This document shows positions 55,161 to 63,025 of a stretch of DNA of 64,000 nucleotides, in pieces. The position numbers were made by a program, and so were the translations under genes. Every line of letters begins with the position of its first letter. Position 1 is the first letter of the stretch. The stretch comes from an uncultured Pelagibacteraceae bacterium (GTDB taxonomy: Bacteria > Pseudomonadota > Alphaproteobacteria > Pelagibacterales > Pelagibacteraceae): positions 1 through 64,000 of the forward strand of contig CACONH010000003.1 in the NCBI GenBank assembly GCA_902628495.1, given 5' to 3'. The notes under the pieces are model-generated. The model had not been told where the DNA came from, ran no database searches, and worked only from the letters and a program-made list of their open reading frames with translations.

Positions 55161-55917
55161 CTTTTTTTTCTGCCTTTTTTTCTATAACTTTTACAGATAT
55201 TATTGATAATTCATACAATAATAACAATGGAACCGCTAATCCAATTTGAGTGACAGGATCTGGCGGAGTCAGTACAGCTGCAACGGCAAAAATAATAATC
55301 ACAACATATTTACGTCTCTCTCTTAAAAAAATCGAATCAATAAATCCAATTCTTGCTAATAAAGATAGAATAACTGGAAGCTGAAAGCTTATACCAAAAG
55401 CAAATATTAACTTCATAACTAATGATAAGTATTCATTAACTTTAGCTTCAAGCTGTATAGGTAGGGCTGTTGTTAAACCAGTGCTTTCAAAAGAAAGAAA
55501 AAATTTAATAGCAAGAGGCATTATTAAATAATAAACAAGCATTCCACCTAATAAAAAAAGAATTGGTGTAAGAACCAGATAAGGCATTAAAGCAGATTTT
55601 TCATGCTCATACAGACCCGGTGCAATGAATTTCCATATTTGAATTAAAATATATGGACAAGTTAAAAAGAATGCTGCGAAAAAAGCAACCTTGATATAAG
55701 TTAAAAAAGTTTCTTGTAACGCAGTAAATATTAATCTTCTTTCTATTTGACTATCTTTAACAGCTTCTGCATAAGGCGAAACTAGAAAACCATAAATCTC
55801 TTCAGAAAAAATGTAACATACAACAAATAAAATAGTTAAAAATATAAATGAGTGAATTAATCTTTTTCTTAATTCAGTTAAATGACTTATGAATCCCTCT
55901 TCTTTATTTTCCTTCAT
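55153..55917 (-). CDS. tatC: Sec-independent translocase subunit TatC
   Basis: Six-helix core of the twin-arginine translocase. Motifs: FISHLTELRKRLIHSFIFLT at the N-terminus (the signal-recognition region), FLTYIKVAFFAAFFLTCPYI, QIWKFIAPGLYEHEKSAL, FSFESTGLTTA-like periplasmic loop and SFQLPVILSLLARIGFID. It has 254 residues. It overlaps tatB by 14 bases and serS by 8. The M48 protease in this window has a Tat-like signal and may be a client. Confidence 0.96.
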   Translation of the reverse strand: MKENKEEGFISHLTELRKRLIHSFIFLTILFVVCYIFSEEIYGFLVSPYAEAVKDSQIERRLIFTALQETFLTYIKVAFFAAFFLTCPYILIQIWKFIAPGLYEHEKSALMPYLVLTPILFLLGGMLVYYLIMPLAIKFFLSFESTGLTTALPIQLEAKVNEYLSLVMKLIFAFGISFQLPVILSLLARIGFIDSIFLRERRKYVVIIIFAVAAVLTPPDPVTQIGLAVPLLLLYELSIISVKVIEKKAEKKDA

Positions 55918-56158
55918 TTTTATCTACTTTTTTTTCTTCATTTTCACTCGGATTATTTATGTCAAAGGTTTGATTATTAATCTCAATACTGTTTTCCTCC
56001 AAACTTGTCATTTCGTTTTGCAAGTTACTTACGTATCTTTTTACAGAACCAAACCAAGATCCAATTTTTTTCAACACGACAGGAAAATCTTTAGGCCCAA
56101 TTATTACAATTGAAAGACCGATTATTATAATAAGTTCTAGCCAGCCAATTTGTGGCAT
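55904..56158 (-). CDS. tatB: Sec-independent translocase subunit TatB
   Basis: An 84-residue protein with one N-terminal membrane helix (GWLELIIIIGLSIVIIGPKD) followed by an amphipathic helix FPVVLKKIGSWFGSVKRYVS and an acidic tail. The start MPQIGW and the G-P-K-D-F-P motif after the helix mark TatB rather than TatA. It lies 2 bases after tatA and overlaps tatC by 14. Confidence 0.92.
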   Translation of the reverse strand: MPQIGWLELIIIIGLSIVIIGPKDFPVVLKKIGSWFGSVKRYVSNLQNEMTSLEENSIEINNQTFDINNPSENEEKKVDKNEGK

Positions 56159-56160
56159 TT

Positions 56161-56373
56161 TTATTCTTTATTTGGAGAGTCTTGATTGTTGTTGTCTTCA
56201 GTATTTTCTGAAATATTTTTTGGTTTTTCCTCACCAGGATCAGTAGCCATCCCTTTTTTAAAACTCTTAATGCCTTTTGCAACATCTCCCATTAAGCTTG
56301 AAATTTTTCCTCTACCGAATAGAAGAACTACTAAGATAACTACGATTGCAATTTGCCAAAAACCTATACTCAT
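56161..56373 (-). CDS. tatA: Sec-independent translocase subunit TatA
   Basis: A 70-residue pore-forming subunit. It starts [20 protein letters not shown], continues with [20 protein letters not shown] (the F-G-R-G-K hinge and amphipathic helix) and ends in a charged tail. It leads the tatABC set. Confidence 0.95.
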   Translation of the reverse strand: MSIGFWQIAIVVILVVLLFGRGKISSLMGDVAKGIKSFKKGMATDPGEEKPKNISENTEDNNNQDSPNKE

Positions 56374-56416
56374 AAATTATATATAACCTCTTTGTAGCTG
56401 ATTTTAAAGTAGAATT

Positions 56417-57112
56417 TTACTCTTTAGCGTCATCATTTAAGGTGCTATTGAGCATTTCGTCAATATTAGAATAAATATTTTCTTTTTTCTCATCTTGTTT
56501 TTCTTTGTAAAATTTTCCAGTTCCAAATATAGATGAGTCAATAGTTGAGCTGTCAATCAATCCTGCTGATCCTAGTTCATCAACGGTTGGTAAATCAGAC
56601 AATTTTTGCAAATTAAAATGGCTCAAAAAATCCTCTGTAGTTCCATACTGTATTGGTTTGCCAGGAATTTCTTTTCTGCCCATTGGTTTTACCCAATTCA
56701 GCTCCATTAGAATATCAAGAGTATTTGTACCAAAAGCAACACCTCTAATTTCTTCTATTTCAGCTCTAGTTACCGGCTGGTGATATACAATAATTGATAG
56801 TGTTTCAATGGCAGCCTTTGAAAGTTTTTTCTCAACTGTTTTTTGTTTGGACATTAAAGACGACAAATTTGATGCTGTTCTAAATGACCATTTATTTGAG
56901 ATGCAAACTAAATTAATTCCCCTATTTTTATAAACATCTTCTAATTTTTTTAAAATTTTCTTAACATCAATTTTTTTTGAAATTCTATCTTCTATGGTTT
57001 CTATTTCTAAAGGTTCTGCTGCTGCAAATAAAATAGCCTCAACTTCCCTCTCTCCAGTAGATAATTGGTCTGGAAATGAAATTACGTTATTTTTTTTCTT
57101 TTCGTTCTTCAT
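56417..57112 (-). CDS. scpB: segregation and condensation protein B
   Basis: Condensin accessory subunit of 231 residues with two winged-helix domains. The core is visible as EREVEAILFAAAEPLEIETI, KKLSKAAIETLSIIVYHQPV, TRAEIEEIRGVAFGTNTLDI and GRKEIPGKPIQYGTTEDFLS. It overlaps scpA by 4 bases. The C-terminal tail past residue 195 is not conserved. It works with ScpA and SMC in chromosome segregation. Confidence 0.94.
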   Translation of the reverse strand: MKNEKKKNNVISFPDQLSTGEREVEAILFAAAEPLEIETIEDRISKKIDVKKILKKLEDVYKNRGINLVCISNKWSFRTASNLSSLMSKQKTVEKKLSKAAIETLSIIVYHQPVTRAEIEEIRGVAFGTNTLDILMELNWVKPMGRKEIPGKPIQYGTTEDFLSHFNLQKLSDLPTVDELGSAGLIDSSTIDSSIFGTGKFYKEKQDEKKENIYSNIDEMLNSTLNDDAKE

Positions 57113-57846
57113 TTTTGTTTAATATAAATCTTATCAAATAATTTGTCTTGTTTTAAAATAACAGTCCCCTCTTTTACTAATTCTAATGATCCAGCAAAAA
57201 TACTAGCGCGTCCAGTTTTTTTTAAATTTGATTTTTTAAAGGCTTTCGGAATAATGTCCTCAAGGTTTTTCCAATCTTCTAGTTTTTTTATAATGCTTTT
57301 AATTAATTTTATACCTTCTTCTGTTGTGCAAACTGGTAATTTGGGAATATTCATTCTTTGAAAGTCCTTTTGCATGACAATTGCAGAATAAGTTTTTAGA
57401 AGTTCGTATAAAGATAATTTATATGTAGAACTATAAATAGAACGGATTCTACCTTTAATACCTCTTACAAAGATATCTTTTCCAAGTCTTTTTCTCTTAA
57501 GCATTTGATCAGACAGTAATCTTATTAATTCTAATTTTTTTAATTGTAATTTTAATCTTTCAGCAACTTCATGAACTTTAAACTCTTCTTCATCAGTTAT
57601 TGGAAGTAGTAATTTTGATTTTAAATACGCAAGCCAAGTTGCCATAACTAAATATTCTGATGCAATATCTAAATTAATATCTTTAACCTTATTAATATAT
57701 TCTAAAAATTGATCAGCCAATAAAGTAATTGATATGTTTTCTAAATTAACTTTTTGAGATTTTGCTAAATCTAAAAGTAAATCTAAAGGACCATTAAATT
57801 GATCTAGATTTACCTGAAAACTGTTAGTTGAATCTTGATTCTCCAT
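57109..57846 (-). CDS. scpA: segregation and condensation protein A
   Basis: Kleisin subunit of the SMC complex, 245 residues. The N-terminal SMC-binding helix region FNGPLDLLLDLAKSQKVNLE, then EYLVMATWLAYLKSKLLLP, are the family hallmarks; the C-terminal winged helix is GRASIFAGSLELVKEGTVIL. It overlaps nagZ by 23 bases, one of the larger overlaps here, and scpB by 4. The nagZ-scpA-scpB-tatA order is standard in alphaproteobacteria. Confidence 0.94.
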   Translation of the reverse strand: MENQDSTNSFQVNLDQFNGPLDLLLDLAKSQKVNLENISITLLADQFLEYINKVKDINLDIASEYLVMATWLAYLKSKLLLPITDEEEFKVHEVAERLKLQLKKLELIRLLSDQMLKRKRLGKDIFVRGIKGRIRSIYSSTYKLSLYELLKTYSAIVMQKDFQRMNIPKLPVCTTEEGIKLIKSIIKKLEDWKNLEDIIPKAFKKSNLKKTGRASIFAGSLELVKEGTVILKQDKLFDKIYIKQK

Positions 57847-58798
57847 TGGACACTAGCTTATAATATTTATTTGTAATTTTTATTATAAATTTACTCAATT
57901 TTGGTGAATTTTCTGCAACTATATGCATTTCTTTTAAATTAGCATTACAATGTAAAACTAAATCACAACCTGCGGTAAATGCTTTAATAACATTATTTTT
58001 AATACCATATGGTAGAGCTTTCATTGATATATCATCTGACATTATTAAATTTTTGAAATTTATTTTATTTCTTATTAATTTAATTATTTTTTTTGAATGA
58101 GTTACAGAATTTAGATTATCAATCTTTTTAAAAAGTAAATGGCCAGTCATAGCAAAAAGAGAGTTTTTATTTTTAAACGTCAAAAAATCATTTTTTAGTA
58201 AATATTGATTGCTATTGTTTACAATTGGTAGTTTAAAGTGTGAGTCAACTTTGCCTAGGCCATGACCTGGTATATGTTTAATTACAGTAGCTATATTATT
58301 CTTATGAAATTGATTAATCGTAAAATTACCAAAAATATTAACTATTTTTTTATTTTTCGAAAATGATCTGTCGCCTATTACTTTAGAAGTTTTTTCTCGT
58401 GCTATATCTAGAACAGGCACAGTATTGATATTTATACCTAAGTTGTTCAATAAATAGCTTATTTGATCAATATAAATTTTATAATAAAGAAGTGATTTTT
58501 TTTTATTTTTTTTATACATATCACCAAAAAATTTTGAAGAATGTAATTTGGTATCTATTATTTTTTTAAGTCTATTAACTCTTCCACCTTCTTCATCAAT
58601 AAGAATGGGGTAGTTTTGATCTTTAAATATCTTTTTAATTGATTGGACCAGCTTTTTGGTCTGATCTAAACTTTTAATATTTCTCTCAAATAATATTATT
58701 CCCCATGGTTTATATTTTTTAAGAAATAAAATTTCTTTATTTGACAAATTTGTGGATTTCAAACCAGATATAAATGCCCTCTTTTGACTAATCTTCAT
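57824..58798 (-). CDS. nagZ: beta-N-acetylhexosaminidase NagZ
   Basis: Glycoside hydrolase family 3 enzyme that removes N-acetylglucosamine from recycled muropeptides in the cytoplasm. It has 324 residues. Signature pieces: PILIDEEGGRVNRLKK, TVPVLDIAREKTSKVIGDRS, the mobile-loop motif KHIPGHGLGKVDSH near residues 177-190 with the catalytic Asp-His pair, and LIMSDDISMKAL. It fits with the lytic enzymes encoded elsewhere in the window. Confidence 0.94.
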   Translation of the reverse strand: MKISQKRAFISGLKSTNLSNKEILFLKKYKPWGIILFERNIKSLDQTKKLVQSIKKIFKDQNYPILIDEEGGRVNRLKKIIDTKLHSSKFFGDMYKKNKKKSLLYYKIYIDQISYLLNNLGININTVPVLDIAREKTSKVIGDRSFSKNKKIVNIFGNFTINQFHKNNIATVIKHIPGHGLGKVDSHFKLPIVNNSNQYLLKNDFLTFKNKNSLFAMTGHLLFKKIDNLNSVTHSKKIIKLIRNKINFKNLIMSDDISMKALPYGIKNNVIKAFTAGCDLVLHCNANLKEMHIVAENSPKLSKFIIKITNKYYKLVSNGESRFN

Positions 58799-59048
58799 TT
58801 TTGATCAGGTCCCAAAATGATAATTTTTTTTCCTTATTTTCTTTTTCGTCAATATATTCAATAATATTATCGGTATCACTATCTAACTTTATTAAGCTAT
58901 TTTTCTTTAAATCTAATTTTGAGTCTAGATTGTTAATTGATTTATAATATTTTTTTTCAAACTCATCAGATATGTAGTATTTAACAGTAAAAAAAATAAA
59001 TAAAGAAATTATAAATACGAAAAAAATATATTTAATTTCTTTAATCAT
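58788..59048 (-). CDS. small single-pass membrane protein, unrecognised
   Basis: An 86-residue protein with one N-terminal membrane helix (YIFFVFIISLFIFFTVKYYI) and a charged, Lys/Asp-rich tail that ends FWDLIKNED. In other alphaproteobacteria this spot between argS and nagZ holds a SPOR-domain protein; this may be a shrunken remnant that keeps the anchor only, but I see no SPOR sequence. It overlaps nagZ by 11 bases and argS by 1, so it is clearly part of the operon. Function unknown. Confidence 0.7.
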   Translation of the reverse strand: MIKEIKYIFFVFIISLFIFFTVKYYISDEFEKKYYKSINNLDSKLDLKKNSLIKLDSDTDNIIEYIDEKENKEKKLSFWDLIKNED

Positions 59049-60769
59049 TACATGGTTTCCGGCGTCTCTACATCTAATATTTTCATTCCAGTGCCAATAG
59101 TTTTTAAAACACTATTTAATAGAACCGCTTTATTTTTATTTAATTTTTTACTCTTATCTAAAAACCTCATAGACTCATTATCTTTTCCCATATTCCAATA
59201 TGAATGAAATAAAGCTGACAGTTGATATAAATAGATAGGTATTCTGTGTGGTTCTAGTTTTTGTGAGGATACCTCTACACATTTAGGCCATTCAGAAATT
59301 TTATTTATTATTTTTATTTCTTCATCATTAAATTCATAATCTTTCTCTACTTCAATTATGTCATTTTCTATTTTTTCATCAGCATTTTTAAAAACAGAAC
59401 AGATCCTTGCATAACAATATTGAACATAATACAGGGGGTTATCTTTTGATTTCTCTTTAACTTTTTCAAAATCAAACTCTAATTGAACATCATTACTTCT
59501 GCTCAACATTATAAATCGAGTTGCATCCTTACCTACCTCGTTAACTAAATCATCAACAATTATATAATCACCTTTTCTTTTTGACATTTTGAAGGGTTTG
59601 CCGTCTTTAATCAATTTTACAAGTTGAGTAACTTTACAAATTAGATTTTTCTTTTTATTAGAGAGAGCATCTACAACAGAATTAATTCTTTTAATATAAC
59701 CAGCATGGTCTGCACCAAGAATATTTATGTATTCATCAAAATTTCTTTTTAATTTGTTGTTGTGATAAGCAATGTCGCCAGCAAAATATGTCCAAGAATT
59801 ATCACTTTTTGTTAAAGCTCTATCTTTATCGTCACCATAATTTGTAGATTTAAATAGTAGCTGCTCTCTTTCAACCCATTTAAACTTATCTTCACCTTCA
59901 GGCGCCTCTATCTTGCCTTTAAATACTAAATTATTCTTTTTTAAATTATCTATAGCTTCATCAACTTCTTTTGAATTAATAATATTATTTTCACTTACAA
60001 AATTATCGTGAACAACACCTAAAGAATTTAGATTTTTTTTTATTATTTCTAAAGAAGCAACAACACTCAATTTAGAGAGTTCATCTGAAATTTTTTCATA
60101 ATTTTCATAATTCTTAATAGAATTTTTACTAATAATTTGTTCTGCTATTTCAATTATGTAATCTCCTGGATATAAATTTTCATCCTTAGGGTATTCTTCA
60201 TTAAATAATTTTTCCTTAATTCTAAAGTATACAGATAGAGAAAAGTTTTTGATCTGATTACCGTGATCGTTAACATAATATTCTTTTGTAACTTTATGAT
60301 CACAAAATTTTAAAAGATTGCACAAAGCATCTCCATATATAGCACCACGACAATGACCTACATGTAAGGGACCTGTTGGATTAGCAGAAACAAATTCAAG
60401 TAAATAATTTTTTTTATCATTTTTAAGACTTGATCCATATTTTTGATCATTGAGCATTTTTGTTAAAAAAGTATTCCAAAATTTCTTAACAAATTTTATA
60501 TTAACAAAACCTGGTTTAACAAACTCAATATTTTCTATATCTTTATCATTTTTTAGATCATCTAAATTAAGTTGTTTGTAAATCTCAGTTGGTGGTATTT
60601 TATTTAATGAGGAAAGAACCATACAGACATTTGTTGATATATCGGCTTTAAATTTAGCAGGAGCTGTATCTACGTTAATACCTGATAAATTTTGAGGAAT
60701 TTTTAAATTAGCAGAATTATTAGTAACTATATTTTTAATTTTGTTAAGATATATGTCGAAAATGTTCAT
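59048..60769 (-). CDS. argS: arginyl-tRNA synthetase
   Basis: Class I synthetase of 573 residues. The N-terminal Add-1 domain is followed by EFVSANPTGPLHVGHCRGAIYGD (HIGH variant HVGH), the TYFAGDIAYHNNKLKR region with ILGADHAGYIKR, the FKMSKRKGDYIIVDDLVNEVG motif (KMSKS-like), and the C-terminal DALR anticodon domain (YQLSALFHSYWNMGKD). It overlaps dgt by 4 bases. Confidence 0.97.
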   Translation of the reverse strand: MNIFDIYLNKIKNIVTNNSANLKIPQNLSGINVDTAPAKFKADISTNVCMVLSSLNKIPPTEIYKQLNLDDLKNDKDIENIEFVKPGFVNIKFVKKFWNTFLTKMLNDQKYGSSLKNDKKNYLLEFVSANPTGPLHVGHCRGAIYGDALCNLLKFCDHKVTKEYYVNDHGNQIKNFSLSVYFRIKEKLFNEEYPKDENLYPGDYIIEIAEQIISKNSIKNYENYEKISDELSKLSVVASLEIIKKNLNSLGVVHDNFVSENNIINSKEVDEAIDNLKKNNLVFKGKIEAPEGEDKFKWVEREQLLFKSTNYGDDKDRALTKSDNSWTYFAGDIAYHNNKLKRNFDEYINILGADHAGYIKRINSVVDALSNKKKNLICKVTQLVKLIKDGKPFKMSKRKGDYIIVDDLVNEVGKDATRFIMLSRSNDVQLEFDFEKVKEKSKDNPLYYVQYCYARICSVFKNADEKIENDIIEVEKDYEFNDEEIKIINKISEWPKCVEVSSQKLEPHRIPIYLYQLSALFHSYWNMGKDNESMRFLDKSKKLNKNKAVLLNSVLKTIGTGMKILDVETPETM

Positions 60770-61875
60770 TTTAAATTATTGTAAAGGTTTATAGCATATC
60801 TGTCTGTCATTCCTGAAATAAAATCAGAAACAGATCTAAACTTATCCTTATTTATTTTTTGGTTTTTAATAAATTTTTTTGGATTTTTACAAATATAAGC
60901 AAATAAATATTTTATAATTTTTTGGCCTTTAGTATTTTTAGATAATACTTTTTTATTATTATACATTTTAACTCTTAAAAATTTTTTAATTTCACTATCG
61001 ATTTGTTGAAAATTTTCAGAAAAATTTATTATTTTAGAATTATTTTTTTTAATATCTCTCAAATTTTTAATTTTATGCTTCTTGAGATTTTTTTTACTGT
61101 TAGAAATAATATCTTTTACCATTAAATCTATTGAATCTCTTATTATTTGATAAATTAAAATTTTATTTTTTTTAACATTTTTATATCTTTTAAAAATTTC
61201 TTTAAAAAAATTTATCTCTAAAATTTCCTCGAGTTTAAATAAATTTGCGTTTAATCCATCTTGAATATCATGATTATTATAAGCTATATCGTCAGAGATA
61301 TTTGAAATTTGTGACTCTAAAGATGAATATTGATTAAAATTAAATTTATTTTTTAAATTTTTAATACCTATTATACTATTTACTCTACTGACATTGAATA
61401 TAGGTCCATTATGTTTTAATAACCCATCTAAAGTTTCAAATGTTAAATTAAGACCTTTAAATTTTAAATATTTATTCTCAAGAAACATTACTATTCTTAA
61501 AGTTTGTAAGTTATGATCAAAACCTCCGTGATTAATCATGCACTCTTTTAGGCTATTTTCTCCAGCGTGACCAAATGGTGTATGACCAAGATCATGAGCA
61601 AGACTTAGTGTTTCCGCAAGATCATCATTTAATTTCAAATACTTTGCAATTGATCTTGCTATCTGTGAAACCTCAATTGAATGAGTGATTCTGGTTCTAA
61701 AGTGATCACCTTCTGTATTAACAAAAACCTGTGTCTTATGCTTAAGTCTTCTAAAAGAGGCAGAGTGAATTATCCTATCTCTATCTCTTTGAAATGGCGT
61801 TCTGTATGAGCTATTTTTCTCATTAAAAAATCTTCCAGTTGACTTAAATTGTCCAAGTTTTTTGAAATTATTCAT
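60766..61875 (-). CDS. deoxyguanosinetriphosphate triphosphohydrolase-like protein
   Basis: HD-domain dNTP triphosphohydrolase of 369 residues, dgt-type 2. Motifs: YRTPFQRDRDRIIHSASFRR, LKHKTQVF, HFRTRITHSIEVSQIARSIA (metal His), TLSLAHDLGHTPFGHAGE (the HD pair) and SQISNISDDIAYNNHDIQDG. The C-terminus ends SDFISGMTDRYAI. It removes triphosphate from dNTPs and may shape nucleotide pools. It is divergent from the iron-sulfur carrier gene across 50 bases. Confidence 0.94.
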   Translation of the reverse strand: MNNFKKLGQFKSTGRFFNEKNSSYRTPFQRDRDRIIHSASFRRLKHKTQVFVNTEGDHFRTRITHSIEVSQIARSIAKYLKLNDDLAETLSLAHDLGHTPFGHAGENSLKECMINHGGFDHNLQTLRIVMFLENKYLKFKGLNLTFETLDGLLKHNGPIFNVSRVNSIIGIKNLKNKFNFNQYSSLESQISNISDDIAYNNHDIQDGLNANLFKLEEILEINFFKEIFKRYKNVKKNKILIYQIIRDSIDLMVKDIISNSKKNLKKHKIKNLRDIKKNNSKIINFSENFQQIDSEIKKFLRVKMYNNKKVLSKNTKGQKIIKYLFAYICKNPKKFIKNQKINKDKFRSVSDFISGMTDRYAINLYNNLK

Positions 61876-61925
61876 ACTTTAAAAAAGGTAAATTATAATT
61901 ATATTACTATTAACAGCCTTACGAG

Positions 61926-62243
61926 ATGATTAAAGAAATTAAATTTACTGATAATGCGATAAAACAAATAAACCATTTGTTATCAAAAAAGGAAAAAGGA
62001 TCTTTTTTTAGAATCGCTATCAAGGGTGGTGGGTGTTCTGGTTTCCAATACAATTTTTCCGTTGATACTGAAAAAGAGGATGATGATATTCAATATAACA
62101 ATATTCTAATTGATAAAACATCAGCTGATTTATTAAAAGGATCAGAAGTTGACTTTGTTAAAGAATTAATTGGTGAACAATTTAAAATTAGCAATCCACA
62201 AAGTAAATCATCTTGTGGTTGTGGTGTCTCTTTCTCTCTATAA
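61926..62243 (+). CDS. A-type iron-sulfur cluster carrier (HesB/IscA/ErpA family)
   Basis: A 105-residue scaffold/carrier that delivers iron-sulfur clusters. It has IKFTDNAIKQINHLLSKKE, FFRIAIKGGGCSGFQYNFSV with the first cluster cysteine, and the C-terminal SSCGCGVSFSL with the other two (C-x-C). ErpA is likely from the location beside dgt, as in other alphaproteobacteria, but IscA cannot be excluded. The stop shares TAATG with xthA. Confidence 0.93.
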   Translation: MIKEIKFTDNAIKQINHLLSKKEKGSFFRIAIKGGGCSGFQYNFSVDTEKEDDDIQYNNILIDKTSADLLKGSEVDFVKELIGEQFKISNPQSKSSCGCGVSFSL

Positions 62244-63019
62244 TGATAATAAGCTCTTGGAATGTTAATTCTGTAAGAGCTAGAATAAATAATATTAAAG
62301 AATATCTTAAAAAATCTTCTCCTGACATTGTAATGATGCAGGAAATAAAAACTGAAGAAAAAAATTATCCTTTTGATGAATTTAAAAGCCTTAAGTATGA
62401 AAGTTATGTTTTTGGACAAAAAAGTTACAATGGTGTTGCCTTCATATCAAAGGATAAATTAAACAATATAAAACAAAATATCTTTAAAGATAAAATGAAA
62501 CAATCGAGAATAATTTCAGGCGAATTAACTCATAAAAAGAAAAAAATTAATTTAATAAATATTTATACTCCAAATGGAAATCCAGTAGATACAGAAAAGT
62601 ATGATTATAAATTATATTGGTTAGATAATTTTATAAAAACAATAAAAAAAAATTTGAAAGAAAATAATAATATTATTATAGGAGGAGATTTTAATATTAT
62701 TCCTGCTGCTGAAGATGTTCATAATCCAAAATCATATGAAAACGATGCTCTGTTTAGATTAGAAATAAGGAAAAGATTTAGAGAAATAATCAATTTAGGT
62801 TTCTTTGACACGTATAGATACATTTATCCTGACAAAGAAGGCTATACTTTTTGGGATTATATGAGTGGAGCATGGCAAAAAAATAATGGTATGAGAATTG
62901 ATCATTTTTTAGTCTCAAGCTCTTTAATAGATAGTATTAAAGATGTTAAGATAAATAAATATCCAAGAGGAAGAGAGAAACCCTCAGATCATACACCTAT
63001 AGAAATAACAATCGATTAA
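62243..63019 (+). CDS. xthA: exodeoxyribonuclease III
   Basis: Apurinic/apyrimidinic endonuclease and 3'-5' exonuclease of the base excision pathway. It has 258 residues. Motifs: ISSWNVNSVRARINNIKEYL, MMQEIKTEEKNYPFDEF (catalytic Glu), YNGVAFISK, INIYTPNGNP, IIIGGDFNIIPAAEDVHNP, YTFWDYMSGAWQKNNGMRID and KPSDHTPIEI (catalytic Asp-His). I start at 62243 where ATG overlaps the preceding stop; an in-frame upstream ATG at 62213 lies within the iron-sulfur carrier gene. Its end is 6 bases from that of the znuA gene. Confidence 0.95.
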   Translation: MIISSWNVNSVRARINNIKEYLKKSSPDIVMMQEIKTEEKNYPFDEFKSLKYESYVFGQKSYNGVAFISKDKLNNIKQNIFKDKMKQSRIISGELTHKKKKINLINIYTPNGNPVDTEKYDYKLYWLDNFIKTIKKNLKENNNIIIGGDFNIIPAAEDVHNPKSYENDALFRLEIRKRFREIINLGFFDTYRYIYPDKEGYTFWDYMSGAWQKNNGMRIDHFLVSSSLIDSIKDVKINKYPRGREKPSDHTPIEITID

Positions 63020-63025
63020 ATTTAA

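Noticed and set aside
62213..62242. Upstream ATG for exonuclease III
   Set aside because: It lies within the iron-sulfur carrier gene; the ATG at 62243 gives the standard overlap and the family N-terminus.
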